A stretch of DNA of 59,801 nucleotides from an uncultured Lachnospiraceae bacterium (GTDB lineage: Bacteria; Bacillota; Clostridia; Lachnospirales; Lachnospiraceae). Location: assembly GCA_902476645.1 (NCBI GenBank), contig CABSEG010000008.1:1-59801 (forward strand), in the 5' to 3' direction. Positions 46,023-54,984 of the stretch are shown piece after piece. A program made the translations under genes and the position numbers. The notes below the pieces were generated by a model that did no database searches, was not told where the DNA came from, and saw only the letters and a program-made list of their open reading frames with translations. Position 1 is the first letter of the stretch. Each line of letters opens with the position of its first letter.

Positions 46023-49000
46023 ATGAGAAAGAACAGGAAACGATGGATATGCGGCGCCCTGGCGGCGGCCATGGTATTTACGGGAATTGGTTGGCCCGGG
46101 GAAGCGCAAAACGTGCAGGCAGCAGATCCCACCTTAACCGTGGATATGTCAAAGGCGGGAGAGAGAGACCTTTATCATGGGGCAACCGGATGGCTCTACG
46201 GACAGGGTGACGATCAGGTGCCAACAGCCAACACCATCACAGCGCTGAAGCCAAACACTGCTGTGCAGAAAGCGCCAAATGGGATGCAGCATCCAAATGG
46301 GGATGTTCTGGATATTGCCAAGACGTTTTTGGACGCCGGCGGAAAGCATATTCAGATTTATGTGCCAGACTATTATGCCCTGTGGTTCTACGAGTTTACG
46401 GGAACGGAATATTACCTGGATATCCTGGAAATGCAGGCAAAGGCCTGCATAGAAGCCGGAATCGAAGAAGATGTGGTGTACGTGCTTTATAATGAGCCAA
46501 CAGCCCAGTGGATTGGGGGGAGCTATCAGGATCATGATGGGAATCCGGTTAGCGGCTGGGACAGCATGTATTGGTTCTGGCTGGATATGGTGGAAAAACT
46601 AAGGGAAGTTTATCAGGAGGCAGGCGTGGAGACAGAGCCTAAGACAGCGGGGTTGAATCTGGCTGTTTATGATAAGACTGTCATGGAAAACTATGTAAAA
46701 TTCTGCGCAGAGCATGATTGTATGCCGGATATTGTCTCCTGGCATGATCTGGCTACCTGGCAGTATAATATTTTTGATGAAGAGTATCGCCATTATCGGA
46801 GCCTGGAAGAAAAGTACGGCGTAGAACCGAGGGAAATTGTCATTAATGAGTATGCTGCCCAGAGTGAGTGCGCTTCTCCGGGAGACCTGGTGCGCTGGAT
46901 TGGCCTGTGGGAGGACTATGAGGTGGCAGGCTGCTTGCCCTTCTGGCATTTTTCCAATAATTTAAACGGACTTGCGGCAGATAATAATGAAGGAAACGGG
47001 GCATGGTGGCTATACAAATGGTATGGGGATATGTCCGGAAGCTACTTGCCGGTGACAGTGGAAGGCGCGTCTCAGGATGATTTTTACGGGGCTGCTTCCA
47101 TTGATGAAAATAAAAAGAATGCCAATGTGATCTTTGGAGGAAGGGATGGAGATGCACAAATCGTATTGGACGGTATTTCCTCCACAGACACCTTTCAGAA
47201 AGAAGAGATGGTACATGTAAAAGTAGAGGCCACAGATTATACCGGATTTCATGGATCAGCAGAGGAGCCCAGATTGGTGATGGAGGGAGCGCTTGCGGTG
47301 GAGGATGGAAATATTACAATCCCCATGAGCGACATGAATGAGATGAGTGCTTACCATATTACCGTAACCCAGGCCGCCCCAGATGAGACAGAGGGAATGC
47401 TGACCGGCACCTGGAAAGCCGTGTACGAGGCCGAAGACGGAGCTCTGACGGGAAACGCAGTGGTTGCTGAGGCAGACGGTTCCTATGCCTGCTCCAACAG
47501 GAAGAAGGTACATATCGTGGACAATCCCGGGGATAGTGTGTCGTTACAGGTGAGTGTTCCAAAAGATGGCTACTATAAGTATGATATGGTGTACTGTGCC
47601 GCCACAGGGGTTAATACCAACGACCCTGAGAACCATACGCCTTATACGGCTGTCCAGAATTTAAGCGTAGACGGCACTCTGGTGGAAGAAATGGTGCTTC
47701 CCAGCACCCTGCATTGGTCCATGGGAGGCATGTACAGTACCTACCTTTATCTGGAACGGGGAGATCACACCTTAAAGATTGAGGCTACCAACAGCGCAGG
47801 AAAGGCAGTTCCGGATTGTATATATCTGACCTATCGGGGAAAGACAGAAGACAGCCTTCGATTTGATAAAACTTACGAGGCGGAGTTGGGAGAATTTAAT
47901 GAAATTAAGGGTGAGACTACCACACTTACCACAGAGAAAAATGGAAACGTAAGTTATATCACAGGGTTGGAGCAGAGGGCTGTGACGGAAGGCGGCGGAG
48001 TACGTTTTAACGTGGTGGTTCCGGAAAACGGAATGTATCATTTAAGCCTGTCTTATCAGGCGAAAGCCCCTACCTCTGCTAATATCTATCTAGACAACGA
48101 TATGGCCAATTTGGATAGATTGCGCACCGTACTTTCCATGCCGGCCACGGATGATGAATGGGGACAGGTATCACAGAGTCTGTTTTTACAAAAAGGCATT
48201 AACGTAATTGATATTGATACAGCCGGGGCTGTAAAATTAAATAGTATGAGAGTTCGGCAGGACAAGGACTCTGTGCCGGTGGCAGCTATTGAAGCAGAAG
48301 ACGGAGTATTGTTCGGGGAAACAGCTATTGGAACAAACGGTGACGTACGGCAATACGCGTCCTCCGGCAGCTATGTAAGCGGCCTGAAAGCGGCCAACGG
48401 AGTGGAATTGATTCCACAAGATGATCCGGAGTTTACGATTCTGGGACTGGGGCGCCCTGTGGATCTTGGTAAGGCGGTGGATGCTAACAATCTGACGCTG
48501 AAGGTAACAGTTCCGGAAGCCGGAAGCTATAAGATGCTGGTGTACCAGTCGAATGGAGAACTCTTTGGCAAACATAGTTATAACGCCCAGATGACGGAGC
48601 GTTACGCAAGTTTTCAGGTAAATGACCAGGAACCTGTGAAAGTGGTGTTCCGCAATACCTACAGTGATGAGACCTTCCGGCCTCAGCCTGTGAACGTGGA
48701 GCTTAAGCAGGGAGAAAACACCATCAAAATTTACAACGATAACTCAAAGGTGGTTACCAATGGAGTTTTAAAGCCAGGCCAGAGCGAACATCGTCCGGAA
48801 AATATAGACTATAGCGTACTGGAAAATGTAACCCCTAATTTTGACAAATTTGAGTTTTATGCCGTGACAGGAGAGAGTCAGGCACAGGAGCCAGAGATGG
48901 TCTACACAGTTTCCCTCAAGACCACCCAGGGAGGAAGCGTGGACACGGATAAAGAGCTGGTAGAGGCTGGAGACAGTGTGCGTCTTACCTTTTTGCCGGA

Positions 49001-51209
49001 AGCAGGTTATGAGCTTAGCGCAGCACAAGTCAACGGTGTGGACATTATGGAAGAACTTTCTGCCCTGGGTGGAATTTACAGAGTCCATGACGTAAGAGAG
49101 AATTTGGATGTGGCGGCTCACTTTACGAGGATTGCTTCAGAGGAAGTGGTAAGAAATACAGACTATGAATATGCGGTGAATGCAGGTGATATTGATCCCA
49201 GCACCCTGAGCGAGGGAGACAGTTTCGGCTTAAGAAACAGCGTGACAGATCAATTTTATGGAGAGGATGCAAGGACAGGCTATCAGTGGGGTGTGTTAGA
49301 TACCTATAAAGAGGACGGCAACTATCCAGGATGGCTCACTGGAGAAAAAACCTGGCCTTGTGAGAATGACGGAGCTACGGATGCTTCACCTAAGACAAAA
49401 TCCTTCCGATATGCCAGAAATCAAGAGACCTCGGATGTGGGAGTGGTTTATCAGTTTGAGCTGGAACCCGGTAAGACCTATGATCTGGAAATGGGCTTTT
49501 ATGTGCCCGTCTCTTGGAGCAACGATGCAAATCCCAGAACCATGAAGCTGGTACTTAACGATGTATTATGCCAGGAGTACAAAAATTTCACAGCCTCCAA
49601 TGACTCTGACAATCCTTTTGTGATTCGCATTCCCGCTACCGCAGATGAAAACGGAAATCTGAAGGTGCAGATCGGGCATGCGGACAATGCAAAGTGGGGG
49701 CCTGTTGTCAGCTACTTAAGCATCTACCGCCAGGCAGACGATACCAAGCTGAAGGAGGCCGTGGCAGCATATGAAACCTATCGGAAAGAGGATTATACAG
49801 AGGAGTCTTGGAGTATCTTTGAAGAGGCTTTAAAGAAAGCGCGGAGTGTGCTGGAACAGAGCGCAAAGCTGACGAATATTGCCCCCATAAACGAAGCGCT
49901 GTATCAGCTGGAAACAGCAGCGGCCACTCTTTGGCCGTATGGGAATCTAAGTGAATTAAAAGAGACATATGATACATATGCGGAATATGTCCGGACTACA
50001 GGACAGGGGATGACCGGGGATCAGGAATGGGAAGAATTTTTGGATGCATTGGCAAATGCAGAATACTTGATGTCTCAAGAGCGTCTTACCCAGGAGATTG
50101 CAAATCAGGCATTATCCAGACTGGAAAGGGCGGCGCAGAAGCTGAGAATAGCAGAACGTCTCAATATTATAAAGGGCCCGGATAAGACAGTCTACTATAT
50201 AGGAGAGCGGCTGGATACAACAGGGCTGCAGGTGGAGGCAGTGGATCAGAACGGCAATAAAAAGAGACTTGCAGAAGAGGACTATACACTGGGAACTTTT
50301 GATTCTTCTGCGGTGGGCAAGAAAGAAATAACCGTATCCTATCAGGGAGTTACCACATCCTTTACCGTGGAGGTGATTTCTACGCAGGTACCTGTTACAT
50401 TGGAAGGTATCAGAGCAAGCGCTGCCAAAACGATCTACGATGTGGGAGAGCAATTGGACCGAAGCACCCTGAACGTGTTGGCGGTTTATAGTGACGGAAG
50501 CATAAAACAAATAGCGGATTATCAGGTGAGTGGCTTTGACTCCGGCAAGGCAGGAAGGATTCAGGTCACCATAAGCTGGTCAGGTAAAAGTACACAGCTA
50601 ACCTTCACGATTCAGCTAAAAACCCAGGATTCCCAGAACCAGAGACTGTCATCCACAAAAGTAAAAGTGAACGCTTCTGGTTATCGTATGATTCAGCTTA
50701 AGTGGGATAAGACGGAAGGGGCCACCGGATATGAGATCTACCGCGCGGCTTCCCCAAAAGGAATTTATCGAAGGCTTAAGACCATACAAAACGCAGATAC
50801 GGTTACCTTTAAGAACAAAAATCTGAAGTTCAACAAGAAGTATTCCTATAAGGTAAGAGCATTTAAGAAGACAAAGTCCGGCGTGGAATACTCTGAGTTT
50901 TCCAATACGCTGACGGCTAAGACAAAACTGGCCAAGCCGGACCTAAAGCTAAAGAGAAAGGCCGCTTCCAGTATGCTCATTTCCTGGAAGAAAGTGACAG
51001 GAGCCAGCGGGTATCAGATTCGCTATTCCTTAAAGAAAAAATCCGGCTACAAGAGCATTCAAATCAGGAAAGCCAAGAGCGGAACTTATAAAAAGAGCGG
51101 ATTGAAGTCTAAGAAAAGATACTATGTACAGATCCGGGCATACCGTATGGTGAAAGGGAAAAAGGTATACGGGTCCTGGTCGGCGACAAAATCTATAAAA
51201 ATAAGGTAA
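46023..51209 (+). CDS. Giant secreted clan GH-A glycosidase, GH39-like (1728 aa)
   Basis: A signal peptide (about 1-34, ending near VQA-ADP) leads to a TIM-barrel domain (about 45-340). Glu158 in LYNEPT looks like the acid/base and Glu276 in INEYA like the nucleophile of clan GH-A. The barrel resembles GH39 more than other families I know, but the assignment is not firm. Then come three CBM6/35-like domains (about 470-960, two with YEAE(D/L)G-like openings), a beta repeat domain, a beta-sandwich shared with the GH2 protein (about 1045-1240), FIVAR-like helices (about 1240-1380), two Big_4-like domains (about 1385-1540) and two fibronectin-III-like domains with a very basic C-terminus. No LPXTG is present. 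The ATG at 46023 follows GGAGAGG; an ATG 7 codons earlier is worse. GH39 includes beta-xylosidases and a Bifidobacterium galactosyl-arabinofuranosidase. Confidence 0.82.
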   Translation: MRKNRKRWICGALAAAMVFTGIGWPGEAQNVQAADPTLTVDMSKAGERDLYHGATGWLYGQGDDQVPTANTITALKPNTAVQKAPNGMQHPNGDVLDIAKTFLDAGGKHIQIYVPDYYALWFYEFTGTEYYLDILEMQAKACIEAGIEEDVVYVLYNEPTAQWIGGSYQDHDGNPVSGWDSMYWFWLDMVEKLREVYQEAGVETEPKTAGLNLAVYDKTVMENYVKFCAEHDCMPDIVSWHDLATWQYNIFDEEYRHYRSLEEKYGVEPREIVINEYAAQSECASPGDLVRWIGLWEDYEVAGCLPFWHFSNNLNGLAADNNEGNGAWWLYKWYGDMSGSYLPVTVEGASQDDFYGAASIDENKKNANVIFGGRDGDAQIVLDGISSTDTFQKEEMVHVKVEATDYTGFHGSAEEPRLVMEGALAVEDGNITIPMSDMNEMSAYHITVTQAAPDETEGMLTGTWKAVYEAEDGALTGNAVVAEADGSYACSNRKKVHIVDNPGDSVSLQVSVPKDGYYKYDMVYCAATGVNTNDPENHTPYTAVQNLSVDGTLVEEMVLPSTLHWSMGGMYSTYLYLERGDHTLKIEATNSAGKAVPDCIYLTYRGKTEDSLRFDKTYEAELGEFNEIKGETTTLTTEKNGNVSYITGLEQRAVTEGGGVRFNVVVPENGMYHLSLSYQAKAPTSANIYLDNDMANLDRLRTVLSMPATDDEWGQVSQSLFLQKGINVIDIDTAGAVKLNSMRVRQDKDSVPVAAIEAEDGVLFGETAIGTNGDVRQYASSGSYVSGLKAANGVELIPQDDPEFTILGLGRPVDLGKAVDANNLTLKVTVPEAGSYKMLVYQSNGELFGKHSYNAQMTERYASFQVNDQEPVKVVFRNTYSDETFRPQPVNVELKQGENTIKIYNDNSKVVTNGVLKPGQSEHRPENIDYSVLENVTPNFDKFEFYAVTGESQAQEPEMVYTVSLKTTQGGSVDTDKELVEAGDSVRLTFLPEAGYELSAAQVNGVDIMEELSALGGIYRVHDVRENLDVAAHFTRIASEEVVRNTDYEYAVNAGDIDPSTLSEGDSFGLRNSVTDQFYGEDARTGYQWGVLDTYKEDGNYPGWLTGEKTWPCENDGATDASPKTKSFRYARNQETSDVGVVYQFELEPGKTYDLEMGFYVPVSWSNDANPRTMKLVLNDVLCQEYKNFTASNDSDNPFVIRIPATADENGNLKVQIGHADNAKWGPVVSYLSIYRQADDTKLKEAVAAYETYRKEDYTEESWSIFEEALKKARSVLEQSAKLTNIAPINEALYQLETAAATLWPYGNLSELKETYDTYAEYVRTTGQGMTGDQEWEEFLDALANAEYLMSQERLTQEIANQALSRLERAAQKLRIAERLNIIKGPDKTVYYIGERLDTTGLQVEAVDQNGNKKRLAEEDYTLGTFDSSAVGKKEITVSYQGVTTSFTVEVISTQVPVTLEGIRASAAKTIYDVGEQLDRSTLNVLAVYSDGSIKQIADYQVSGFDSGKAGRIQVTISWSGKSTQLTFTIQLKTQDSQNQRLSSTKVKVNASGYRMIQLKWDKTEGATGYEIYRAASPKGIYRRLKTIQNADTVTFKNKNLKFNKKYSYKVRAFKKTKSGVEYSEFSNTLTAKTKLAKPDLKLKRKAASSMLISWKKVTGASGYQIRYSLKKKSGYKSIQIRKAKSGTYKKSGLKSKKRYYVQIRAYRMVKGKKVYGSWSATKSIKIR

Positions 51210-51214
51210 AAATG

Positions 51215-51248
51215 AGAGGGCGTGCCGGGGTTTGGCACGCTCTTTTTT
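51215..51248 (+). terminator. Terminator of the GH39-like gene
   Basis: A stem formed by GCGTGCC (from 51220) and GGCACGC (51234-51240) is followed by TCTTTTTT. Confidence 0.85.
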
Positions 51249-51429
51249 GATCATGTAAAGGACCAGTCTTCCGGCAAATCATGATTGGACCGCTCCGGAT
51301 TTTTCGCATGGTTACAAAAAGTTAAAAAAGTGGTGGTATTTTAGACACAAAAACGGGGTATAATAAAAATCGTAAGAGGGAAAGAGTCGCATGGCAAAAA
51401 AAGACATCGGGAAAGGAGGAGATGCTGCC

Positions 51430-51654
51430 ATGACAAGAATTCCGATACATTTTAAAGACGCAAATGACCTGGTCCGGTTTGTAAACATTGTAAGCTGCTA
51501 CGACTACTCCATTGAATTAGCATCAGAGGACTGTACCTTAGATGCCAAATCCATCGTTGGAACCATTGTGATGAGCAAGGCCGATCATCTGGAGATGCTG
51601 ATTCATACCAAGGACTGTGAGGACCTGTTAAAACGGGTAGCGGCATACGCCTGA
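51430..51654 (+). CDS. HPr-like protein lacking the catalytic histidine (Crh-like)
   Basis: The 74-residue product aligns by eye with HPr. The AKSIVG segment at 39-44 matches the KSIMG region with the regulatory serine of HPr (here Ser41). The position of catalytic His15 is occupied by Asp10, within FKDANDLV. It therefore cannot take part in the phosphoenolpyruvate relay, but might be phosphorylated on serine, as in Bacillus Crh, and serve carbon catabolite control. AAAGGAGGAG precedes the ATG at 51430; an ATG 13 codons upstream is an alternative. Upstream TATAAT near 51356 could be its -10. The gene stands alone next to the glycosidase block. Confidence 0.72.
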   Translation: MTRIPIHFKDANDLVRFVNIVSCYDYSIELASEDCTLDAKSIVGTIVMSKADHLEMLIHTKDCEDLLKRVAAYA

Positions 51655-51691
51655 AATGGGAGAGATGGAGAAAATATGAAAAGAGAAAACA

Positions 51692-51734
51692 AATAGCCCT
51701 GAGATTGGACTTGATGCAATCTCAGGGCTATTTT
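51692..51734. terminator. Bidirectional terminator between the HPr-like and BlaI-type genes
   Basis: A perfect 16-bp stem (51692-51707 with 51717-51732) closes a 9-base loop, with T-rich sequence on the right and A-rich sequence on the left, between convergent genes. Confidence 0.9.
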
Positions 51735-51743
51735 CATGCCTTC

Positions 51744-52115
51744 TTATCGTTCTTTCAGCATATTGAGCAGTTCCTGCGCCTCTGCCTGAGTCAGTGAATT
51801 GGAAGCGGAAAACGCAGCAAAGAAACGGGCAGTGGACCCGTCATAATACTTGTCAATCACTTCTCTGGACTTTAAGGTACCAAACTTCTCCTTGCCTACG
51901 GAAGCGCTGTAGTACAGGCGGGTACCTTTCCTCTGGGTGACAATTAGCCCTTTGGCAATCAATTTTCTCAGATAAGTATTTAATGTCTGCTTTTTCCAGC
52001 CACGCTCTCCTTCATTCTGGAAGAAGTTAAGAACCTCCCCAAAGGTAACGCCCTCTTTCTGTGCCCAAAAGTAATTCATGATCTCAGATTCTGCCTGAGT
52101 TAACTTAATATCCAT
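51744..52115 (-). CDS. BlaI/MecI/CopY-family winged-helix repressor
   Basis: The 123-residue product starts MDIKLTQAESEIMNYFW, with a winged helix (WKKQTLNTYLRKLIAKGLI) and a C-terminal dimerisation helix, the form of BlaI-type repressors. In the classical system a BlaR/MecR membrane protease inactivates the repressor; no such gene is within the window. AAGGAGGG precedes the ATG at 52115. Its own promoter contains a TGTAA-TTACA-type palindrome at the -10, suggesting autoregulation. It lies downstream of the two-component genes on the same strand, but has its own promoter. Confidence 0.9.
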   Translation of the reverse strand: MDIKLTQAESEIMNYFWAQKEGVTFGEVLNFFQNEGERGWKKQTLNTYLRKLIAKGLIVTQRKGTRLYYSASVGKEKFGTLKSREVIDKYYDGSTARFFAAFSASNSLTQAEAQELLNMLKER

Positions 52116-52160
52116 AGGTCCCTCCTTGTGTTGTACCGTAATCATTTGTTATATATCTTC

Positions 52161-52189
52161 ATTGTAATTGTTACATTTTTGTGTGTCAA
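52161..52189 (-). promoter_or_regulatory. Promoter of the BlaI-type gene with palindromic operator
   Basis: On the minus strand TTGACA (52184-52189) and TACAAT (52161-52166) are 17 bases apart. The inverted repeat TGTAATTGTTACA (52163-52175) covers the -10. TGTA/TACA half-sites are typical of BlaI-family operators, although the order here differs from the classical arrangement. Confidence 0.7.
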
Positions 52190-52272
52190 CCATTAAATGA
52201 AGAAAATATTAAGATTGTCGTGAAAATGTTCGAATTGAAACACCTAGAGAGAAAAATGAAGGGTAAAATGGC

Positions 52273-53025
52273 CTAATTTAAGTCTGACTCATCCAGCATC
52301 AGGCGGAGAGTCCGCAGTTTTCTGGTAGAAACTTGAAAAAGAGCGCCATTTTCCATACGAACGCTACTCTCCTTAAAATCCACCTCCTGAATTTTGCTTT
52401 TATTGATCAGACAGGATTTTTTTATCCTTACAAAGCCAGAGCCCAGAAGATCTTCAAAGGACTTTAAATTCCCATATACAGTAAAGAGACAGTGGGAAGT
52501 CTCAATAGCAAGCTGGTGCGGGGTATTGGATGTGGAAACGGAAATAATCTCTTTTCTTCGGAAATAGAGATCTTTGGAGCCGGACTTGAAACACAAAAGC
52601 TTATCGTCGACTTCCGCCTGACTCAGATAGCGCTGATAGGCCTCGACTATGCATCCTTCTATGCGGCTTTTTACAGTAGCCGCATCCCCCTTTACAATAT
52701 AATCCATCGCCTCCACACGAAAATGAAAGGTGAGACCGACACTTTCTCCATGGGCAGTGAGAAAAACAATAAAACCTCTGGGATCCAGGCTTCGGATTTT
52801 TTTCGCCAGAGAAAAGCCGTCCATGGAGTCCTTTAAATCCACATCCAGAAAATACAGCCCTGGCATCTGGTTGGACTGTTGCAATTGTTTCAAAAGCTCA
52901 CAGGGCAGGCAGAAAGGTGGATGAATCTGGACATCCCATTCTTTAAATAAAATAAAATTTTTTATGATTTTATAATAATAGTCCGCTTGTTTATTCTCAT
53001 CATCGCACAAATATATGGAAAGCAT
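52273..53025 (-). CDS. LytTR-family response regulator (AgrA-like)
   Basis: The 250-residue product has an N-terminal receiver domain (Asp8, Asp9; probable phosphoacceptor Asp61 in YFLDVDL; Lys in DYIVKGD) and a C-terminal LytTR DNA-binding domain (about 145-245; YFRRKEIISVSTSN, GFVRIKKSCLINKSKIQEV). Family members bind two or more direct repeats of about 9 bases spaced two helical turns apart. Such repeats occur at 54663-54715, upstream of the kinase gene and facing away from it. The gene begins 9 bases after the stop of the kinase gene and belongs to the same transcript. Confidence 0.93.
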   Translation of the reverse strand: MLSIYLCDDENKQADYYYKIIKNFILFKEWDVQIHPPFCLPCELLKQLQQSNQMPGLYFLDVDLKDSMDGFSLAKKIRSLDPRGFIVFLTAHGESVGLTFHFRVEAMDYIVKGDAATVKSRIEGCIVEAYQRYLSQAEVDDKLLCFKSGSKDLYFRRKEIISVSTSNTPHQLAIETSHCLFTVYGNLKSFEDLLGSGFVRIKKSCLINKSKIQEVDFKESSVRMENGALFQVSTRKLRTLRLMLDESDLN

Positions 53026-53034
53026 AAATATCTC

Positions 53035-54321
53035 CTATAAATTCTCTAAATGTTGTTCAAAATAATTGTCATGATAGGACATGTTTCGTAGCACAGTAGG
53101 GTATTTTTCTAAAATCTGAGAAACCGTATATAATCCGGTACCTCTGTCTTTTCCTTTGGTAGTGGTGCCCGGAGCTGCAAGGGCAGACAGCGGAAGCGTA
53201 AGGCTTGGACAGGTATTACCAATCGAAAAAGTAGAGCACGTTTCCTCCAGAAAGAGCAGATCCATCTGTTTTCTTTCACACTGGCAGGCGGCCTCTGTAG
53301 CATTGTCCAGATAGATCCCAAGAATCCTGCAAAGATCCACATGATCCATGGAAACACGGGTAACCGGATTCGGAATGTCCAGATGAACCTGAATCCCAAG
53401 GGAAATGGCATAGATGATTTTATTGTATAGCAGGCCTTTGAGCTCCGGAATCTTTATGTTAGAGAGTTTGCCGATGACAAAGGTTGGAGGCACGCAGGCC
53501 TGGTTTAAAGGTAAGATGCTGTCTCGAAAATAGTTTTTTAGGCCCTCCATGTCATTATCCATCATGTAGCCTTGCAGTGTAGACAGAATATTGAGATAAT
53601 CGTGCCGGAAACTGCGCATAGATTGATAGAGATACTCCAGGGTTTTGGTATATGCTAATACTTGTTCCTGTCGCTCAAGCTTACGTCTGGAATCCAACTC
53701 CTTTTTCCATACCCGGGATGTATTCCAGAGGAGTGCGGCACTGAATAAAAAGAATATCCCAAAGAGCACTCCGTTGATCCCAATAATGTGCGGGGGGTAC
53801 CCCAGGGTTTTGGCATAAGTCGTATTAAAAATAAACATGCAAGTACAAAGCATGAGATACAAAAAGATACACACCACAAGATTTTTGGATACGGAAAGTA
53901 AATTAATTTTGATTCTTTTTCGAAGCTGCCGTCCGGATATTCCTGTTATCAAGCCAAGAGTCAGAAGGCAAAATCCGGTAAAATATAGAAGGTATTCTCT
54001 GTGCATCTGGGGTGGACGGATTCCCAAAACGGCTTTCGCCGAAAGCAAGTAGATCTGACGGATTACCACGTAAAACAAATATCCGAAGGATGCAAAACAT
54101 ACATTTAAAAGTCTTGAAGGGCTGAATACATAAATAAGCGCAAAAGCTCCCCCCATGATGAGATAGGGTCCAAGCCAACGAAAAGGAGCTGTAAAGCAGA
54201 CGGCCACATATAAGTAAAGAAATAAAACTCCGCTTTGCCAATACTTCAGCCGATAAGGAAGCAGATGGATGCACACGGTCAAAAGGAGTGCACTGTGGAG
54301 TAGTGAATATATGTAATGCAT
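53035..54321 (-). CDS. AgrC/HPK10-like sensor histidine kinase
   Basis: The 428-residue product has about six membrane segments in the first 200 residues, a coiled linker, an H-box with His240 in FRHDYLNIL and an ATPase domain with an N-box (GIYLDNATEA, Asn340) and the glycine motif KGKDRGTGL. The D/Y after the phosphorylated His and the Asn-only N-box fit the AgrC/ComD class, kinases that sense peptides or small molecules and partner LytTR regulators. No AgrB or AgrD-like gene is visible in the window. It heads a two-gene operon with its own promoter upstream. Confidence 0.93.
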   Translation of the reverse strand: MHYIYSLLHSALLLTVCIHLLPYRLKYWQSGVLFLYLYVAVCFTAPFRWLGPYLIMGGAFALIYVFSPSRLLNVCFASFGYLFYVVIRQIYLLSAKAVLGIRPPQMHREYLLYFTGFCLLTLGLITGISGRQLRKRIKINLLSVSKNLVVCIFLYLMLCTCMFIFNTTYAKTLGYPPHIIGINGVLFGIFFLFSAALLWNTSRVWKKELDSRRKLERQEQVLAYTKTLEYLYQSMRSFRHDYLNILSTLQGYMMDNDMEGLKNYFRDSILPLNQACVPPTFVIGKLSNIKIPELKGLLYNKIIYAISLGIQVHLDIPNPVTRVSMDHVDLCRILGIYLDNATEAACQCERKQMDLLFLEETCSTFSIGNTCPSLTLPLSALAAPGTTTKGKDRGTGLYTVSQILEKYPTVLRNMSYHDNYFEQHLENL

Positions 54322-54400
54322 AGAGAAATCCTCTTTAGGTAAATAAAAAGTATAATATCAATGATATAAAAGTAAGTGATTAAAATTTAGTACAAAAATC

Positions 54401-54428
54401 ATTATAGCACGAAAACAGAAAAGAGCAA
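54401..54428 (-). promoter_or_regulatory. Probable promoter of the kinase-regulator operon
   Basis: On the minus strand TTGCTC (54423-54428) and TATAAT (54401-54406) are 16 bases apart, about 80 bases upstream of the kinase start codon. Confidence 0.55.
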
Positions 54429-54662
54429 GAAAAATATGATTTTTTTTAGAAGATAATGGAGTAGTATATAAATTAGCATTAATTTGAAAAAAATATAATG
54501 GTAATCTTTTATTTTGTAAAAGGATATCGTTGGGATTAATGACTCCTAACGAAAAGAGACACAAGAAGCATATATAGATATACATATGTAAGAAAGAGGA
54601 TCACCTATAATAAGTTAAAAAACATTGATCTTATAAAAGGCTCATATAGTAGTTAAAAAATG

Positions 54663-54715
54663 TACGATGATTTTTCGTAAAAATGTGCGTTCCGGATGAA
54701 AAACGGTACGTTTAT
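54663..54715 (+). promoter_or_regulatory. Three phased LytTR-type binding repeats
   Basis: Compared with the AgrA/LytTR consensus [TA][AC][CA]GTTN[AG][TG], TACGTTTAT at 54707-54715 matches 9 of 9, TACGATGAT at 54663-54671 matches 8 of 9 and TGCGTTCCG at 54686-54694 matches 7 of 9. The starts are 23 and 21 bases apart, two helical turns, which is the usual spacing. They end about 33 bases before a TATAAT, an activator position. Confidence 0.65.
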
Positions 54716-54725
54716 GATGTATACA

Positions 54726-54754
54726 AGACGAAATAAAGATATGAATGGTATAAT
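54726..54754 (+). promoter_or_regulatory. Activator-dependent-looking promoter after the LytTR repeats
   Basis: A perfect TATAAT at 54749-54754 has only a poor -35 (AGACGA at 54726-54731), the pattern of promoters that need an activator. Transcription would run toward the LRR_5 gene at 55053. Confidence 0.55.
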
Positions 54755-54780
54755 GAAAGCGCTAGCGAAAAAGGAAATAG

Positions 54781-54984
54781 GGAGGGAAGGTAAGATTTAC
54801 TATTACAAAAAATGCATCTACTAGGTTGTTAAAAGCCAATTCATTGGCTGATAGTAGAAAAAAATTAATTCCAAGGACGCATTTTATAAAATTTAATAAT
54901 CTTAAAGGCTATTTTAAAGCGGCGGGAGGTTCCGAATCGGCGATCAACCATTGGTCTTCCGTCTCTACTGATAGATTTGTATAA
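54781..54984 (+). other. Open frame without a usable start codon (possible small gene remnant or leader RNA)
   Basis: A frame open from 54781 to a TAA at 54982-54984 encodes 67 codons, with a plausible-looking C-terminal part (LKGYFKAAGGSESAINHWSS). A ribosome-binding sequence GGGAGGG at 54780-54786 is well formed, but no ATG, GTG or TTG follows at the right distance; ATT at 54802 or TTG at 54826 are poor candidates. It may be a broken gene, a peptide gene with a non-standard start, or untranslated leader. Confidence 0.35.
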
